Source of the DNA: JAYRWD01 sp041918255
GTDB lineage: Bacteria > Patescibacteriota > Dojkabacteria > B142 > WJKM01
Assembly (NCBI GenBank): GCA_041918255.1
Contig: JAYRWD010000034.1
Coordinates: 1-59,142 of the forward strand
Reading direction: 5' to 3'
DNA: 59,142 nucleotides
Shown: positions 9,022 to 17,436 of the stretch, piece by piece
Layout of the letters: each line of letters opens with the position of its first letter
How positions within the stretch are numbered: the first letter of the stretch is position 1
The notes under the pieces: model-generated
The model's database searches: none
What the model saw: only the letters and a program-made list of their open reading frames with translations
What the model was told of the DNA's origin: nothing
Made by a program: the position numbers and the translations under genes

Positions 9022-10293
9022 ATGCGAAAGATAAACTCAAATTTGAAATCATTTGTGGTAGCGCTTAGTGAGAAAACCGTTGTTGCTATCTTGTCAGCGA
9101 CGTTTGTTCTATTGTGGTTTCCCAATTTGAGTTTTTCTGTATACGCTCAGTATCAGACCGTAGACTATAAGGATATGGGTATTAATCCGAATAATAATAC
9201 AAAAGTAAAATACTCTGTTCCAGATTCCATCTTAGTTGTACCATTTGTAATACCTACAGAGTCCGAATCTCTAGATCAGATAAATTTATACAAAGGTCTT
9301 CGCTACTATCAGCAGAATAGACTTAATTTTCCTGAAGTCAGTTTTCATTATATAGTCACGACAGATGGTCGAGTTATAATGAATCCTTTTTCTCAAACTG
9401 ATAGGCAAGTCGAGATAGAATTTGATGAAACAGAAAATCCGATTGTGATAGGATATTTTACCTCAGCGAATGCGGTGGGTTTCTCGCCCTCGGCAAGGGG
9501 TAAAGTTGAAGCACTCATTTTGAACATTTTAAATTCCCAGACAATACCTTTGGAAAATATATTTATTAGAGGGCTTAATTACAGTCAGAATGAAGAAATG
9601 TCCATAATCGCCAAAGTTGAACCTGTTTTTTTAGGTTGGGAAAGTGAAATAAATAAAATTATAGAAAACATTACTCCAAGCTATGTGCCTAAGCAACGAG
9701 TTTATAAAATTACCGTTGAAGACTTAATGTTACCTTCTGCGGAGGTACCTTTGAACTCTGTATTTGAGGTGAAGCTAAAGGTAAGAAATGATAGTGTTTT
9801 TGGAATATACGGAGGATCGACTAACGAACTGGTTCTATCTTTGAATGAAAAAAAGGCGTTGAGCTCATTTTTTTTCCCACAAGAATGGGCGACTCCGACA
9901 CAGGTCAAATTAATGACTGAAGAGCAGATATTATTACCTGGCAAAGAGGGCGAGTTTGTTGTGCAGTTCAAAACTCCTGTTGCGGTTGGCAGTATAGGCG
10001 AGATATTTGATATTTTAAATGTACAGGGGGAACTTGTTGGTAATGAGCCATTAGATATCGCAATACGATTGGCCAAAAGTGACAAAAGTATATTGGAAAT
10101 CGGAGATACGGGTGCTGGATATCTCAAAGTACGCAAAGCCCCCGATATCGGAAGTGATGAGGTTAGCAGGGTTTCAACGGGCACGAGGTATTTAGTGTTA
10201 GATACTAGTGGCGGATGGTATAAGATTGAATATGAACCCGGGCAAACGGGATGGGTTATTGGACAGTATATAAAGATTATTTTTCGTCCTTAG
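9022..10293 (+). CDS. Exported protein with degenerate amidase-2/PGRP-like region and C-terminal bacterial SH3 domain
   Basis: A 423-residue exported protein. A hydrophobic segment (about residues 16-42) is followed by a region (about 90-205) with EVSFHYIVTTDGRVIMNP and IPLENIFIRG, which recalls the Y-H-x-x-I-x-x-D-G-x-V and P-E-N-I-x-G-H parts of amidase-2/PGRP folds. The zinc His residues are not clearly conserved, so any enzyme activity is doubtful. A middle beta-rich domain follows, and the last 65 residues form an SH3b domain (LKVRKAPDIGSDEV, then GGWYKIEYEPGQTGWVIGQY). SH3b domains commonly bind cell-wall peptides. A wall-binding role is likely; the amidase-like assignment is tentative. 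Confidence 0.6.
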   Translation: MRKINSNLKSFVVALSEKTVVAILSATFVLLWFPNLSFSVYAQYQTVDYKDMGINPNNNTKVKYSVPDSILVVPFVIPTESESLDQINLYKGLRYYQQNRLNFPEVSFHYIVTTDGRVIMNPFSQTDRQVEIEFDETENPIVIGYFTSANAVGFSPSARGKVEALILNILNSQTIPLENIFIRGLNYSQNEEMSIIAKVEPVFLGWESEINKIIENITPSYVPKQRVYKITVEDLMLPSAEVPLNSVFEVKLKVRNDSVFGIYGGSTNELVLSLNEKKALSSFFFPQEWATPTQVKLMTEEQILLPGKEGEFVVQFKTPVAVGSIGEIFDILNVQGELVGNEPLDIAIRLAKSDKSILEIGDTGAGYLKVRKAPDIGSDEVSRVSTGTRYLVLDTSGGWYKIEYEPGQTGWVIGQYIKIIFRP

Positions 10294-10517
10294 GTTGACC
10301 CGTGTACTAGGTTTTTGGTATTCTGTATAAGAAATTCCAACAGCTGAAGCATATATTCTGGTCAAATTATTTAGTAGATCCGTATGGAATAATATTGGTA
10401 AGTTGTCCGCTCGGTTTATTGTAAGCATGGGAGTAATGTGGAATGTTCTAGAATCCTGTTGCATTTGTAAACTAGGATTTGTCAAAAATGTATATTGATT
10501 TAGGATGTTGTATGAAA

Positions 10518-10566
10518 GTTCGAATTAGAACAAATCGCCCATCCAACGTGGTATTTTATTTATAAT
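10518..10566 (+). promoter_or_regulatory. recA upstream region: palindrome and -10 box
   Basis: In the 285-nt gap before recA, TATAAT is at 10561-10566, 12 nt before the ATG; TACAAC at 10568-10573, 5 nt before the ATG, is an alternative -10. About 30 nt further upstream is GTTC-GAATTA-GAAC (10518-10531), an inverted repeat that could bind a repressor. It does not match the LexA box of Bacillus (CGAAC-N4-GTTCG) because the half-sites face the other way. No clear -35 was found. Confidence 0.35.
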
Positions 10567-10578
10567 ATACAACCTTCT

Positions 10579-11607
10579 ATGAGTGCGAAACCCACTACGA
10601 AAAATCTTGAATCTCCCAGTGATTTGGGAAAAACAAAAGCAGTTTCAGTTGCGGTTGAACAAATAGAAAAACAATTCGGTAAAGGCTCGATCATGAAGTT
10701 TGGTGAAAAACCTGCTGAGAAAGTTGCCGTTATTCCTACTGGAGCTATTTCACTCGATATCGCCCTTGGTATTGGGGGAATTCCGAAGGGTCGAATAATA
10801 GAAGTGTATGGTCCTGAATCTTCTGGGAAGACAACGCTCGCAATGCATATGATAGCCGAAGCGCAGGCACTTGGTGGAACGGCCGCTTTTATTGACGCTG
10901 AGCATGCTTTTGATCCGCATTATGCAGAGAATATAGGAATCAAAGTTAATGAATTGTATATCTCACAACCAGACTATGGAGAACAAGCACTCGAAATCCT
11001 TGAAACCCTTGTCAGATCGGGAGGTTTTGATATCGTTGTTGTGGACTCAGTAGCCGCTTTAACACCTAAAGCAGAGATAGAGGGTGAAATGGGGGATTCA
11101 CATATGGGATTGCAAGCAAGACTAATGAGTCAAGCGTTGAGGAAATTGACTGCGGTAACGGCTAAAACCGGCTCAATCATCGTCTTTATCAATCAACTTC
11201 GGATGAAGATAGGAATTATGTTCGGTAATCCAGAGACAACCACTGGTGGGAATGCTTTGAAATTTTATGCTTCTGTGAGACTTGATATCCGGAAGAAAGA
11301 AACACTCAAAGAAGGTGATACTGTGACAGGCCATTCGGTGAGAGTCAAGGTTGTGAAAAACAAAATGGCTCCTCCTTTTCGCGAAGCTACATTTGACATC
11401 GTTTACCCAAATGGTATAGACAAATACAGTAGTTTAGTAGACGCGGCTTTGCAATACGGAATAATTCAAAAAGCTGGTGCGTGGTTTAAGAAAGATGATG
11501 AACAGCTGGGACAGGGTAGAAACGCTGTATGTGATATCTTACGTGAGAATACAAAATTAGCTAGGGAAATATTGGTTTCTGTGAGACAAAAAGCCGGTGT
11601 TGCATAA
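10579..11607 (+). CDS. recA: Recombinase RecA
   Basis: RecA forms filaments on single-stranded DNA and drives homologous pairing. The 342-residue protein has the Walker A motif GPESSGKTT at residues 78-86, the Walker B strand FDIVVVDSVAAL, the L1 region MGDSHMGLQARLMSQALRKL and the L2/NQLR segment IVFINQLRMKIGIMFGNPET. No intein or insertion is present. Length is typical. The two genes after it, both with nucleotidyltransferase-like domains, are close enough (21 and 12 nt gaps) to be cotranscribed. Confidence 0.98.
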   Translation: MSAKPTTKNLESPSDLGKTKAVSVAVEQIEKQFGKGSIMKFGEKPAEKVAVIPTGAISLDIALGIGGIPKGRIIEVYGPESSGKTTLAMHMIAEAQALGGTAAFIDAEHAFDPHYAENIGIKVNELYISQPDYGEQALEILETLVRSGGFDIVVVDSVAALTPKAEIEGEMGDSHMGLQARLMSQALRKLTAVTAKTGSIIVFINQLRMKIGIMFGNPETTTGGNALKFYASVRLDIRKKETLKEGDTVTGHSVRVKVVKNKMAPPFREATFDIVYPNGIDKYSSLVDAALQYGIIQKAGAWFKKDDEQLGQGRNAVCDILRENTKLAREILVSVRQKAGVA

Positions 11608-11628
11608 GATATTAGTTTAAAAGACAAG

Positions 11629-12237
11629 ATGGCAAAGCCGAACAAAATTTTATCCTATCTTTTCGTTTCTCGTGTAAGGATAAAGTGTTTGAAATTTTTT
11701 CTAGCGCATCCAGATGTCCCTACACATCTTAGGGAGATAGCTCGTCAGGTGGACGAGGAGATAAATGCTGTTCGTAGGGAATTGATGCGATTAGCTGAAA
11801 TAAAATTTGTAATAGCTACTATTCGTGGGAATAAAAAATATTTTTCACTTAATCCTGATTTTTTGTTCCTTGAAGATATATCGTCGATGTTTTTCAAAAG
11901 CGAAGGGCTAGCTGATGATTTGGTAAAGAATAAGATTAAACTAGGAAATGTTTACTTTATTACTATAACGGAGGCGTTTACTTCCCCTGTGAGGAGTGTG
12001 GATGCTATTGATTTAATCATTATAGGGGATGGGATTAATATAAAAATTGTGGATGAGATAATACAACATTATGAAAACGAACTAGGGCGAGATATTAATT
12101 ATACGGTGTTGAAATTTAGCGATTTTGTATTACGCAAAAGGCGGAGAGATCCATTTATACTGCAACTTTTGCTTTCCACGCAGTTGATGGTTATTGGTTC
12201 ACGCAGGGATTTTGTAAACATCGAAACAAATAGTTAA
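11629..12237 (+). CDS. Winged-helix protein with degenerate nucleotidyltransferase domain
   Basis: A 202-residue protein in two parts. Residues 1-85 look like an ArsR/MarR-type winged helix (RIKCLKFFLAHPDVPTHLRE, then a recognition helix with INAVRRELMRLAEIKF and a wing near RGNKKYFSLNP). Residues 100-195 resemble a DNA polymerase beta-type minimal nucleotidyltransferase (SVDAIDLIIIGDG, then GRDINYTVLKFSDFVLRKRR and a final VIGSRRDF). The catalytic G-S-x-x-R-G and D-x-D are not intact (TEAFTSPVRSVDAIDL), so this copy is probably inactive. The same domain pairing is known to me from archaea and CPR genomes as putative regulators. It precedes a HEPN-nucleotidyltransferase fusion. Confidence 0.65.
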   Translation: MAKPNKILSYLFVSRVRIKCLKFFLAHPDVPTHLREIARQVDEEINAVRRELMRLAEIKFVIATIRGNKKYFSLNPDFLFLEDISSMFFKSEGLADDLVKNKIKLGNVYFITITEAFTSPVRSVDAIDLIIIGDGINIKIVDEIIQHYENELGRDINYTVLKFSDFVLRKRRRDPFILQLLLSTQLMVIGSRRDFVNIETNS

Positions 12238-12249
12238 TGAGTTAAATCT

Positions 12250-13095
12250 ATGAGACATTCATTTTCCGCCCCTTTACATAAACTTGGAGGGCCGGATTTA
12301 AGAAAAAATCGCTCCAAGATATGGTTCGAGCAGGCAGGATTTGACCTACTTGCAGCGAATATATCTAATAGTTCTGGATTTTATGAGTGGGGTTGTTTTC
12401 AATCAACTCAGGCTGTAGAAAAGGCGTTGAAGGCATTACTCACTTTTTCAGGATGGAATCCTCCCAAAACACATAAATTGTCTGTTCTAATAGGGCTTTG
12501 TAATAACGCAAATCATGATTTCAGAAAAGTTAAATTTATTTTTAGAGATTTAGAAATTTATACATTTATTGCTAGGTATCCATTTTTATTGCCCGGCGAA
12601 TCACGCACCCCGCATGATTATATAGCCGACCATGAGGCAGTGAAGTGTATCGAACAAGCAGACGACATCACTCAAAAAATTGAGAAACTATTAGTATCAG
12701 TTCGAGAAGATTATATCTACGAAGATTTTGAGAATATTCATCAGGTCGATGCAATTTCAAGAAGAATAGATCTTGCTGTTGCAAATATTGTGAGGGAAAT
12801 CGATCCGGAATATATCGTATTATTCGGAGGATATGGTAGGGGAGAAGATATTATGTCCACACTTGACTTCTTGATCATTGCGCAAAGTGACCTAAGCTTT
12901 GTCGACCGTATACGCCATGTCCGTGAAATCACAAAGGGCGGACTACCAGTTGTTGAGCCTGTAGTTTATACACCTGCTGAATTTGACGCGATAAAACAAC
13001 ATGAAGACTTCCTGTGTAACGCCATTAGAGAAGGTAAGGTCTTATATACTCGTCAGGGAGTAATGCCTTTCGACAAAAGATGCGGAACACAATAA
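12250..13095 (+). CDS. HEPN domain fused to minimal nucleotidyltransferase
   Basis: A 281-residue protein. Residues about 15-145 form a HEPN domain: W-F-E-Q-A-x-x-D-L, then CFQSTQAVEKALKALLTFSG, K-T-H-K-L and a R-Y-P segment (IARYPFLLPGE). Residues about 170-265 are a minimal nucleotidyltransferase with YIVLFGGYGRGEDIMSTLDF; the usual G-S-x-x-R-G appears as GGYGRG and only one Asp of the D-x-D pair is evident, so catalysis is uncertain. HEPN and MNT are normally separate toxin and antitoxin genes; here they are one chain. A canonical R-x4-6-H ribonuclease motif is not clear. The gene ends 22 nt from the convergent RNase Y gene. Confidence 0.7.
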   Translation: MRHSFSAPLHKLGGPDLRKNRSKIWFEQAGFDLLAANISNSSGFYEWGCFQSTQAVEKALKALLTFSGWNPPKTHKLSVLIGLCNNANHDFRKVKFIFRDLEIYTFIARYPFLLPGESRTPHDYIADHEAVKCIEQADDITQKIEKLLVSVREDYIYEDFENIHQVDAISRRIDLAVANIVREIDPEYIVLFGGYGRGEDIMSTLDFLIIAQSDLSFVDRIRHVREITKGGLPVVEPVVYTPAEFDAIKQHEDFLCNAIREGKVLYTRQGVMPFDKRCGTQ

Positions 13096-13117
13096 ATAAA
13101 AATCGCTATTTCCGTAA

Positions 13118-14659
13118 TTACTTCGCCTCGCTTGAGAATCTTGATTCCCGAATGACTTGTACTTTGACTGTCCCCGGATAATTTTGTGTCTCTTCGATCT
13201 CTTTAGCGATTTCGTACGAAAGAATCTCACATTTAGCATCATCAGCCTTTTCTGGATCAATCAAAACTCTTATCTCACGGCCTGCGTAAATTGCGTAGGA
13301 TTGTTTGACCTCTGGATGTTTTTGCGCGATTTCTTCTAAAGCCTTAATTCGCTTTATGTAATCTTCAAAATTCGCATGTCTTGCCCCGGGTCTCGCACCA
13401 GAAATAGCATCGGCTATTTGCACAAGTATTGCTTCCCTTGAAAGAGGTTTAATGTCCCCGTGGTGTGATTCTACAGCGTTTGCTAATTTTTCATCCTTCA
13501 GATATTTCCGAACGATATCACCTGAAATATGGTGATGAGGTTTCCCTTCAATTTCGTGCACAAGTACTTTCCCGATATCATGAAGTAAACATGCCTTCTT
13601 TGTAAGTTGAACATTTGCTCCGATCTCCTGGGCAAGCTGCTGTCCGATATTTACCATTTCCAGAGTATGTTTCACAAGATTTTGACCATAGCTGAATCTA
13701 TATTTGAAACGGCCCAATAGTTTAATAATATCTTGTGGCAGGTCATTAAATCCGCTTTCATATGCTAGTTTTTCACCCGTGCGTTTTATTTCCTTTGCAA
13801 CATCTTCTTTAATATTTAATATGCTTTCTTCGATTGTACCAGGATGAACCCGACCATCTTTGAGCAGTTTCTGGATTGCTAGAGCTGCTACTTCTCTTCG
13901 TATTGGGTCAAACGAGGAAATAGTAACCTGATTTGGAGCTTCATCAATGATTATCTCAACGCCAGTTAATCTTTCGAATGTCCGAATATTTCTTCCATCT
14001 TTCCCAATAATTTTGCCTTTTAGCTCATCCTTTTCAATATCAATGGTTGTAGAGGTTGTTTCCGCAACATAATCTACAGCGCTTTTTTGCATAGCATCTA
14101 CTAGAAGATCTTTTGTTTTTCCTTCAATTTCACTTTCTATTGTGAACTCTGCCTGTTTGATTTTCTTTGCTATATGTTCCCTAAGTTCTTCCTCAACCTG
14201 GCCGAGAAGCTTTTTTTCGGCTTCTTCCCGAGTCATATTCGCCAGTTGCTCGAGTTTAGATGCAAGTGAATCTTTAATATTTTTGATTTCAGTTTTCGAA
14301 AGTTCTAATTCCTCCATTTGCTTTCCCAGGGATAGAAATCGTTCATCTAGGCTTTTCGATCGTGTTAAGAGGGTTTCTTCTCTTTTATCTAAACGAGCCT
14401 CATGCTCCTGAATGAGTTTTCTGGATTTATGCGATGATTTCTCTGCTTCTACAATGATCTGAGCTGCATCTTCATTAGCTTCGCGGAGCAATTTTGTTGC
14501 CTTAGCACTTGCTCGTTCGATCGCTTCATCCTCCGTCAATTCGAGTAATTTGGGATCTTTTAATTGTTTCTCCAATATCCCTGCCTTTTGGTATAGGAAG
14601 AGAGCACCAGCAACACCAAGGGTGGCAATGATTGCCAGTATGACTAAAAGTAATTCCAT
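13118..14659 (-). CDS. rny: Ribonuclease Y
   Basis: RNase Y is a membrane-anchored endoribonuclease that starts mRNA decay. The 513-residue protein has an N-terminal helix (MELLLVILAIIATLGVAGAL), a long charged coiled coil (about 30-200), a KH domain with IIGKDGRNIRTFERLTGVEI, and an HD domain with ACLLHDIGKVLVHEIEGKPH and a later ESHHGDI. The C-terminus (YAIYAGREIRVLIDPEKADD) is also characteristic. Length matches the family. In Firmicutes recA and rny are neighbours in the same direction; here they lie close but convergent, with two genes between them. Confidence 0.97.
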   Translation of the reverse strand: MELLLVILAIIATLGVAGALFLYQKAGILEKQLKDPKLLELTEDEAIERASAKATKLLREANEDAAQIIVEAEKSSHKSRKLIQEHEARLDKREETLLTRSKSLDERFLSLGKQMEELELSKTEIKNIKDSLASKLEQLANMTREEAEKKLLGQVEEELREHIAKKIKQAEFTIESEIEGKTKDLLVDAMQKSAVDYVAETTSTTIDIEKDELKGKIIGKDGRNIRTFERLTGVEIIIDEAPNQVTISSFDPIRREVAALAIQKLLKDGRVHPGTIEESILNIKEDVAKEIKRTGEKLAYESGFNDLPQDIIKLLGRFKYRFSYGQNLVKHTLEMVNIGQQLAQEIGANVQLTKKACLLHDIGKVLVHEIEGKPHHHISGDIVRKYLKDEKLANAVESHHGDIKPLSREAILVQIADAISGARPGARHANFEDYIKRIKALEEIAQKHPEVKQSYAIYAGREIRVLIDPEKADDAKCEILSYEIAKEIEETQNYPGTVKVQVIRESRFSSEAK

Positions 14660-14693
14660 GGTAAGAGTCTAACAATTTATACAGATAAGATTA

Positions 14694-14939
14694 CTAGCTG
14701 TATAAATATCCTACAATTTGGAGATAATGCGAAGATATGATGCGTGAAGGAACTACCAGTGCTTTTTGCGGCAACTGATTTGCTTCAGAAATAAGTTTTT
14801 TAATTGCGCGTGTGTTGATTGTTATTTGAGCAATCTTTCCATCTAGCCAAGATATCATTCCTTTTCTAAGCTTCGTTTTGTAGATAAGAAACAATTTTGG
14901 CGCAACTGAAAAACTTTTTTTTATAAAATAAAGCATCAT
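14694..14939 (-). CDS. Small basic protein of unknown function
   Basis: An 81-residue ORF 34 nt upstream of rny on the same strand. It begins MMLYFIKKSFSVAPKLFLIY and is rich in Lys, Ile and Leu, with no clear membrane helix or motif. On the minus strand a TATAAT box lies about 40 nt before its ATG (around 14979-14984). It fills an otherwise empty gap, but could be a chance ORF or part of the rny leader. Confidence 0.35.
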   Translation of the reverse strand: MMLYFIKKSFSVAPKLFLIYKTKLRKGMISWLDGKIAQITINTRAIKKLISEANQLPQKALVVPSRIISSHYLQIVGYLYS

Positions 14940-15059
14940 ATGGTACTGATTACCTTGTAAAGCTAATAATCTTTCATGTTATTATATCAAGTATTGGGGG
15001 AAAGGTGAAAATATCTGGAAGTACTAGGGAGGCGTAGTTTTGAAAAAAATTAAAAAAAA

Positions 15060-16448
15060 TCAGCCTAGAATTCCGCTGAAGAAATGAAAAATTCTGTCAC
15101 TTAAATTTCCTTTGTATTTCCTCGATACGAGTTTAGGATTTTCCTGTGATTTCTGACCAGTTAACATATTTAATTGATTTCGTAGCTGACTCAGATGAGA
15201 ATTTTTTTGATGTAACAATTGGGTTAGATTCTTTAACATCGCTTGTTGATCTTCATTTTCAGACTTAATACGTGAAAACTCCATTTTCATCCGTTCATAT
15301 TCATCATTAATCTTTTTGAATTCTTGATGATCCAAAACCATGTCTAGGTGTTCTTGTGAATCGATCATACGTTTTACTAAATTTTCTTCAGTAACTGCGA
15401 TATTTATAAAATAATTTAGATCGTTATCATTCGGCAGACGGCCAAGCAATTTTTTATAGGTTTTGATAATCATATCTTTGCGTTCATCCCTCGTCATGGG
15501 CTTCACAGCAGGTTGGGCTGTATAGCCGGTACCCTGAGGTGATGCAAAAGTACCACCATAAGCATTTCCCATGGGTGATTGCCCGAATCCACCGCCATAT
15601 CCTCCGAAAGCTGGATTTGCCGTTCCAAAACCGGCATTTATATTCAAATTATTTTGCGGTATTGAGATGGGATTATAAATCGGAGTAGGGGCAGGTATTT
15701 GCTGTTGAAAGGTTGTAGCAGTAGTTTGTGCGGAATAAGTCTTTGGTGGCTGTTGCGAATCATTATTTGGGACTGCTTGGGTCTGGTCGGTGTCATTTGT
15801 AGCAATAGGTTTGCCCTGAGCGTTAGCTTGTGTAGGGTTTGATTGCGGAGATATCTCTTTAGGCTTAACCACAGTAAAATCATTTGGTTCTTTGAATTCA
15901 ATTTGGAAAAAATTAGTCACGCCCTTTGCTATCGCTCTTGCGATTTTTTCTACCTCATTTTCGGATTTTAATTTCGCAGCATCATCTGGATTATCAATAT
16001 AGAGACATTCAATTAGAATAGAAATAGTCTTCGTATTTGTAAGGAACTCTAATGATCCAAATTCGTGTTGACTGTCGGGCGCTATGCCTTGATTTGGAAG
16101 TTGAGTTTCTTCGACTAGCGAATCCATTATAAAATTCGCTAAATCCTTAGAATCTGTTTCATCTTGAGATTGATACCAAATCTGAAAACCAGATTTGCCG
16201 CCTTCATTTATGTGGACTTCAATTGCTATATCATCATATTCCCGCGAATATCCAGTGGCGTTGATCCATTCTACTCGTCTATTTAACTCCATATCTGGAG
16301 GGACGGAGAGTGTAATCAGATCATTTACTCGAAGGTAGGGTATGAGTTTTCGTGCAATTGCACGTGTAAGATCTACTTCGCGAAGTCCGTTCGCTTGAGA
16401 GCCTGGATTAGATTGTGTGTGTCCAGCTGAGACAATAATACGTGCCAT
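15060..16448 (-). CDS. N-acetylmuramoyl-L-alanine amidase (Amidase_3) with low-complexity linker and coiled-coil tail
   Basis: Residues 1-185 are an Amidase_3 domain, which cuts the bond between muramic acid and the peptide stem. The expected zinc ligands are visible: His in VSAGHT, Glu in LREVDL and His in AIEVHINEGG, and the catalytic Glu in ISILIECLYIDNPDDAAKL. There is no signal peptide: the domain begins at residue 2. A Q/N/P/G-rich linker (about 190-320) leads to a segment TYKKLLGRLPNDNDLNYFIN that resembles DUF4214-type repeats, followed by a coiled coil (about 375-440). Export by another route, or a cytoplasmic role, must be assumed. It lies downstream of parB. Confidence 0.8.
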   Translation of the reverse strand: MARIIVSAGHTQSNPGSQANGLREVDLTRAIARKLIPYLRVNDLITLSVPPDMELNRRVEWINATGYSREYDDIAIEVHINEGGKSGFQIWYQSQDETDSKDLANFIMDSLVEETQLPNQGIAPDSQHEFGSLEFLTNTKTISILIECLYIDNPDDAAKLKSENEVEKIARAIAKGVTNFFQIEFKEPNDFTVVKPKEISPQSNPTQANAQGKPIATNDTDQTQAVPNNDSQQPPKTYSAQTTATTFQQQIPAPTPIYNPISIPQNNLNINAGFGTANPAFGGYGGGFGQSPMGNAYGGTFASPQGTGYTAQPAVKPMTRDERKDMIIKTYKKLLGRLPNDNDLNYFINIAVTEENLVKRMIDSQEHLDMVLDHQEFKKINDEYERMKMEFSRIKSENEDQQAMLKNLTQLLHQKNSHLSQLRNQLNMLTGQKSQENPKLVSRKYKGNLSDRIFHFFSGILG

Positions 16449-16505
16449 TGATATGTGTTGACTATAGGGTATTATAACCCTTTTGGGCTCGATTGTACAT
16501 ATGCT

Positions 16506-17372
16506 TTACAAACTAATTTTGAGTTTATGCATAATTTTTTCAAAATCTTCTATCGAATTGAAAGGAATAATCATTTTTCCTTGGTTATTATTGAAATTAA
16601 TTTTAATTCTAGCGTTTAGTCTAGTTCTTAGAGTTTTCTCATAACTTAAGAGTTTTGGATCAAGATAATTGTTTGGCTTAGATCGAATTTGAGAGGTATT
16701 CCCTTCCTTCAATTTTTGTACGAGTTGTTCTGTTGCTCTTACGCTTAGGTGGTCCCGCGTGACTACCCTGAATGCAGCTAACACAGCAGCTGTATTCTCA
16801 AGACCAAGTAATGCTCTAGCATGTCCCTCGCTTAATTGGTTTTGCAATAGTGCTTTTTTGACCTCATCGGGAAGATTTAAAAGACGAATCTTGTTGGCTA
16901 TAGCGGATCTACTATAGCCCATTTTTTTTGCAATATCCTCATGGGTTAGTTTGAATTTTTGCGATAAATGATCAAAAGCCATTGCTTCTTCGAGTGGGTT
17001 TAAATCTTCTCTTTGAATATTTTCAACAATGGCCATCTCAAGCATTTGTTGGGGGGAAGCGTCTTTGAGAACAACTGGTACATGTGTGAACCCAGCGAGT
17101 TTGGCGGCACGCCACCTGCGTTCGCCTGCTATGAGCTCGTATTCGCGTTCGTTATTTTGTTTAACAATAAGTGGCTCAATAATGCCATGTTCTCTTATTG
17201 AATCAGCTAGTTCAATCAATTTAGCAGGATCAATCTCCATTCTTGGTTGGTACTGGTTTGGAATAATTCTTTCGATTTCGAGCTGGGGTAGATAGGCATG
17301 ATGTGTTTCGTCGGAAGTATTATCTGGAATTAGTGACGCTAAGCCTTTTCCTAAGCTATGATTTTTACCCAT
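16506..17372 (-). CDS. parB: Chromosome partitioning protein ParB
   Basis: A 288-residue ParB/Spo0J protein, a CTP-dependent clamp that loads at parS sites. It has the CTP-binding motif GERRWRAAK (from residue 83), the box NIQREDLNPLEEAMAF, and a helix-turn-helix (about 130-160, THEDIAKKMGYSRSAIANKI). The short C-terminal domain ends the chain. The N-terminus starts GKGLASLIPD as in many ParBs. No parA gene is adjacent, and I saw no parS-like GTTTCACGTGAAAC sequence in the window. Confidence 0.93.
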   Translation of the reverse strand: MGKNHSLGKGLASLIPDNTSDETHHAYLPQLEIERIIPNQYQPRMEIDPAKLIELADSIREHGIIEPLIVKQNNEREYELIAGERRWRAAKLAGFTHVPVVLKDASPQQMLEMAIVENIQREDLNPLEEAMAFDHLSQKFKLTHEDIAKKMGYSRSAIANKIRLLNLPDEVKKALLQNQLSEGHARALLGLENTAAVLAAFRVVTRDHLSVRATEQLVQKLKEGNTSQIRSKPNNYLDPKLLSYEKTLRTRLNARIKINFNNNQGKMIIPFNSIEDFEKIMHKLKISL

Positions 17373-17377
17373 CGCGA

Positions 17378-17383
17378 ATTAGA
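17378..17383 (-). promoter_or_regulatory. -10-like box directly before parB
   Basis: On the minus strand TCTAAT lies 5 nt before the parB ATG, the same distance as in the 9022 promoter. No good -35 is visible 17 nt further up. It supports the leaderless pattern but is weak alone. Confidence 0.3.
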
Positions 17384-17436
17384 TTTAAATGTTATCTGGA
17401 GTTATTAATAGTTTACACGAAAAATCTTTCAATTTG

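Noticed and set aside
10516..10534. GTTCGAAT before recA as a tRNA T-loop
   Set aside because: No acceptor, D or anticodon stems surround it; it is better read as a short palindrome.
16506..17372. parB as a marker of the replication origin in this window
   Set aside because: No parA, dnaA, rpmH or parS-like site is seen, so an origin cannot be supported.
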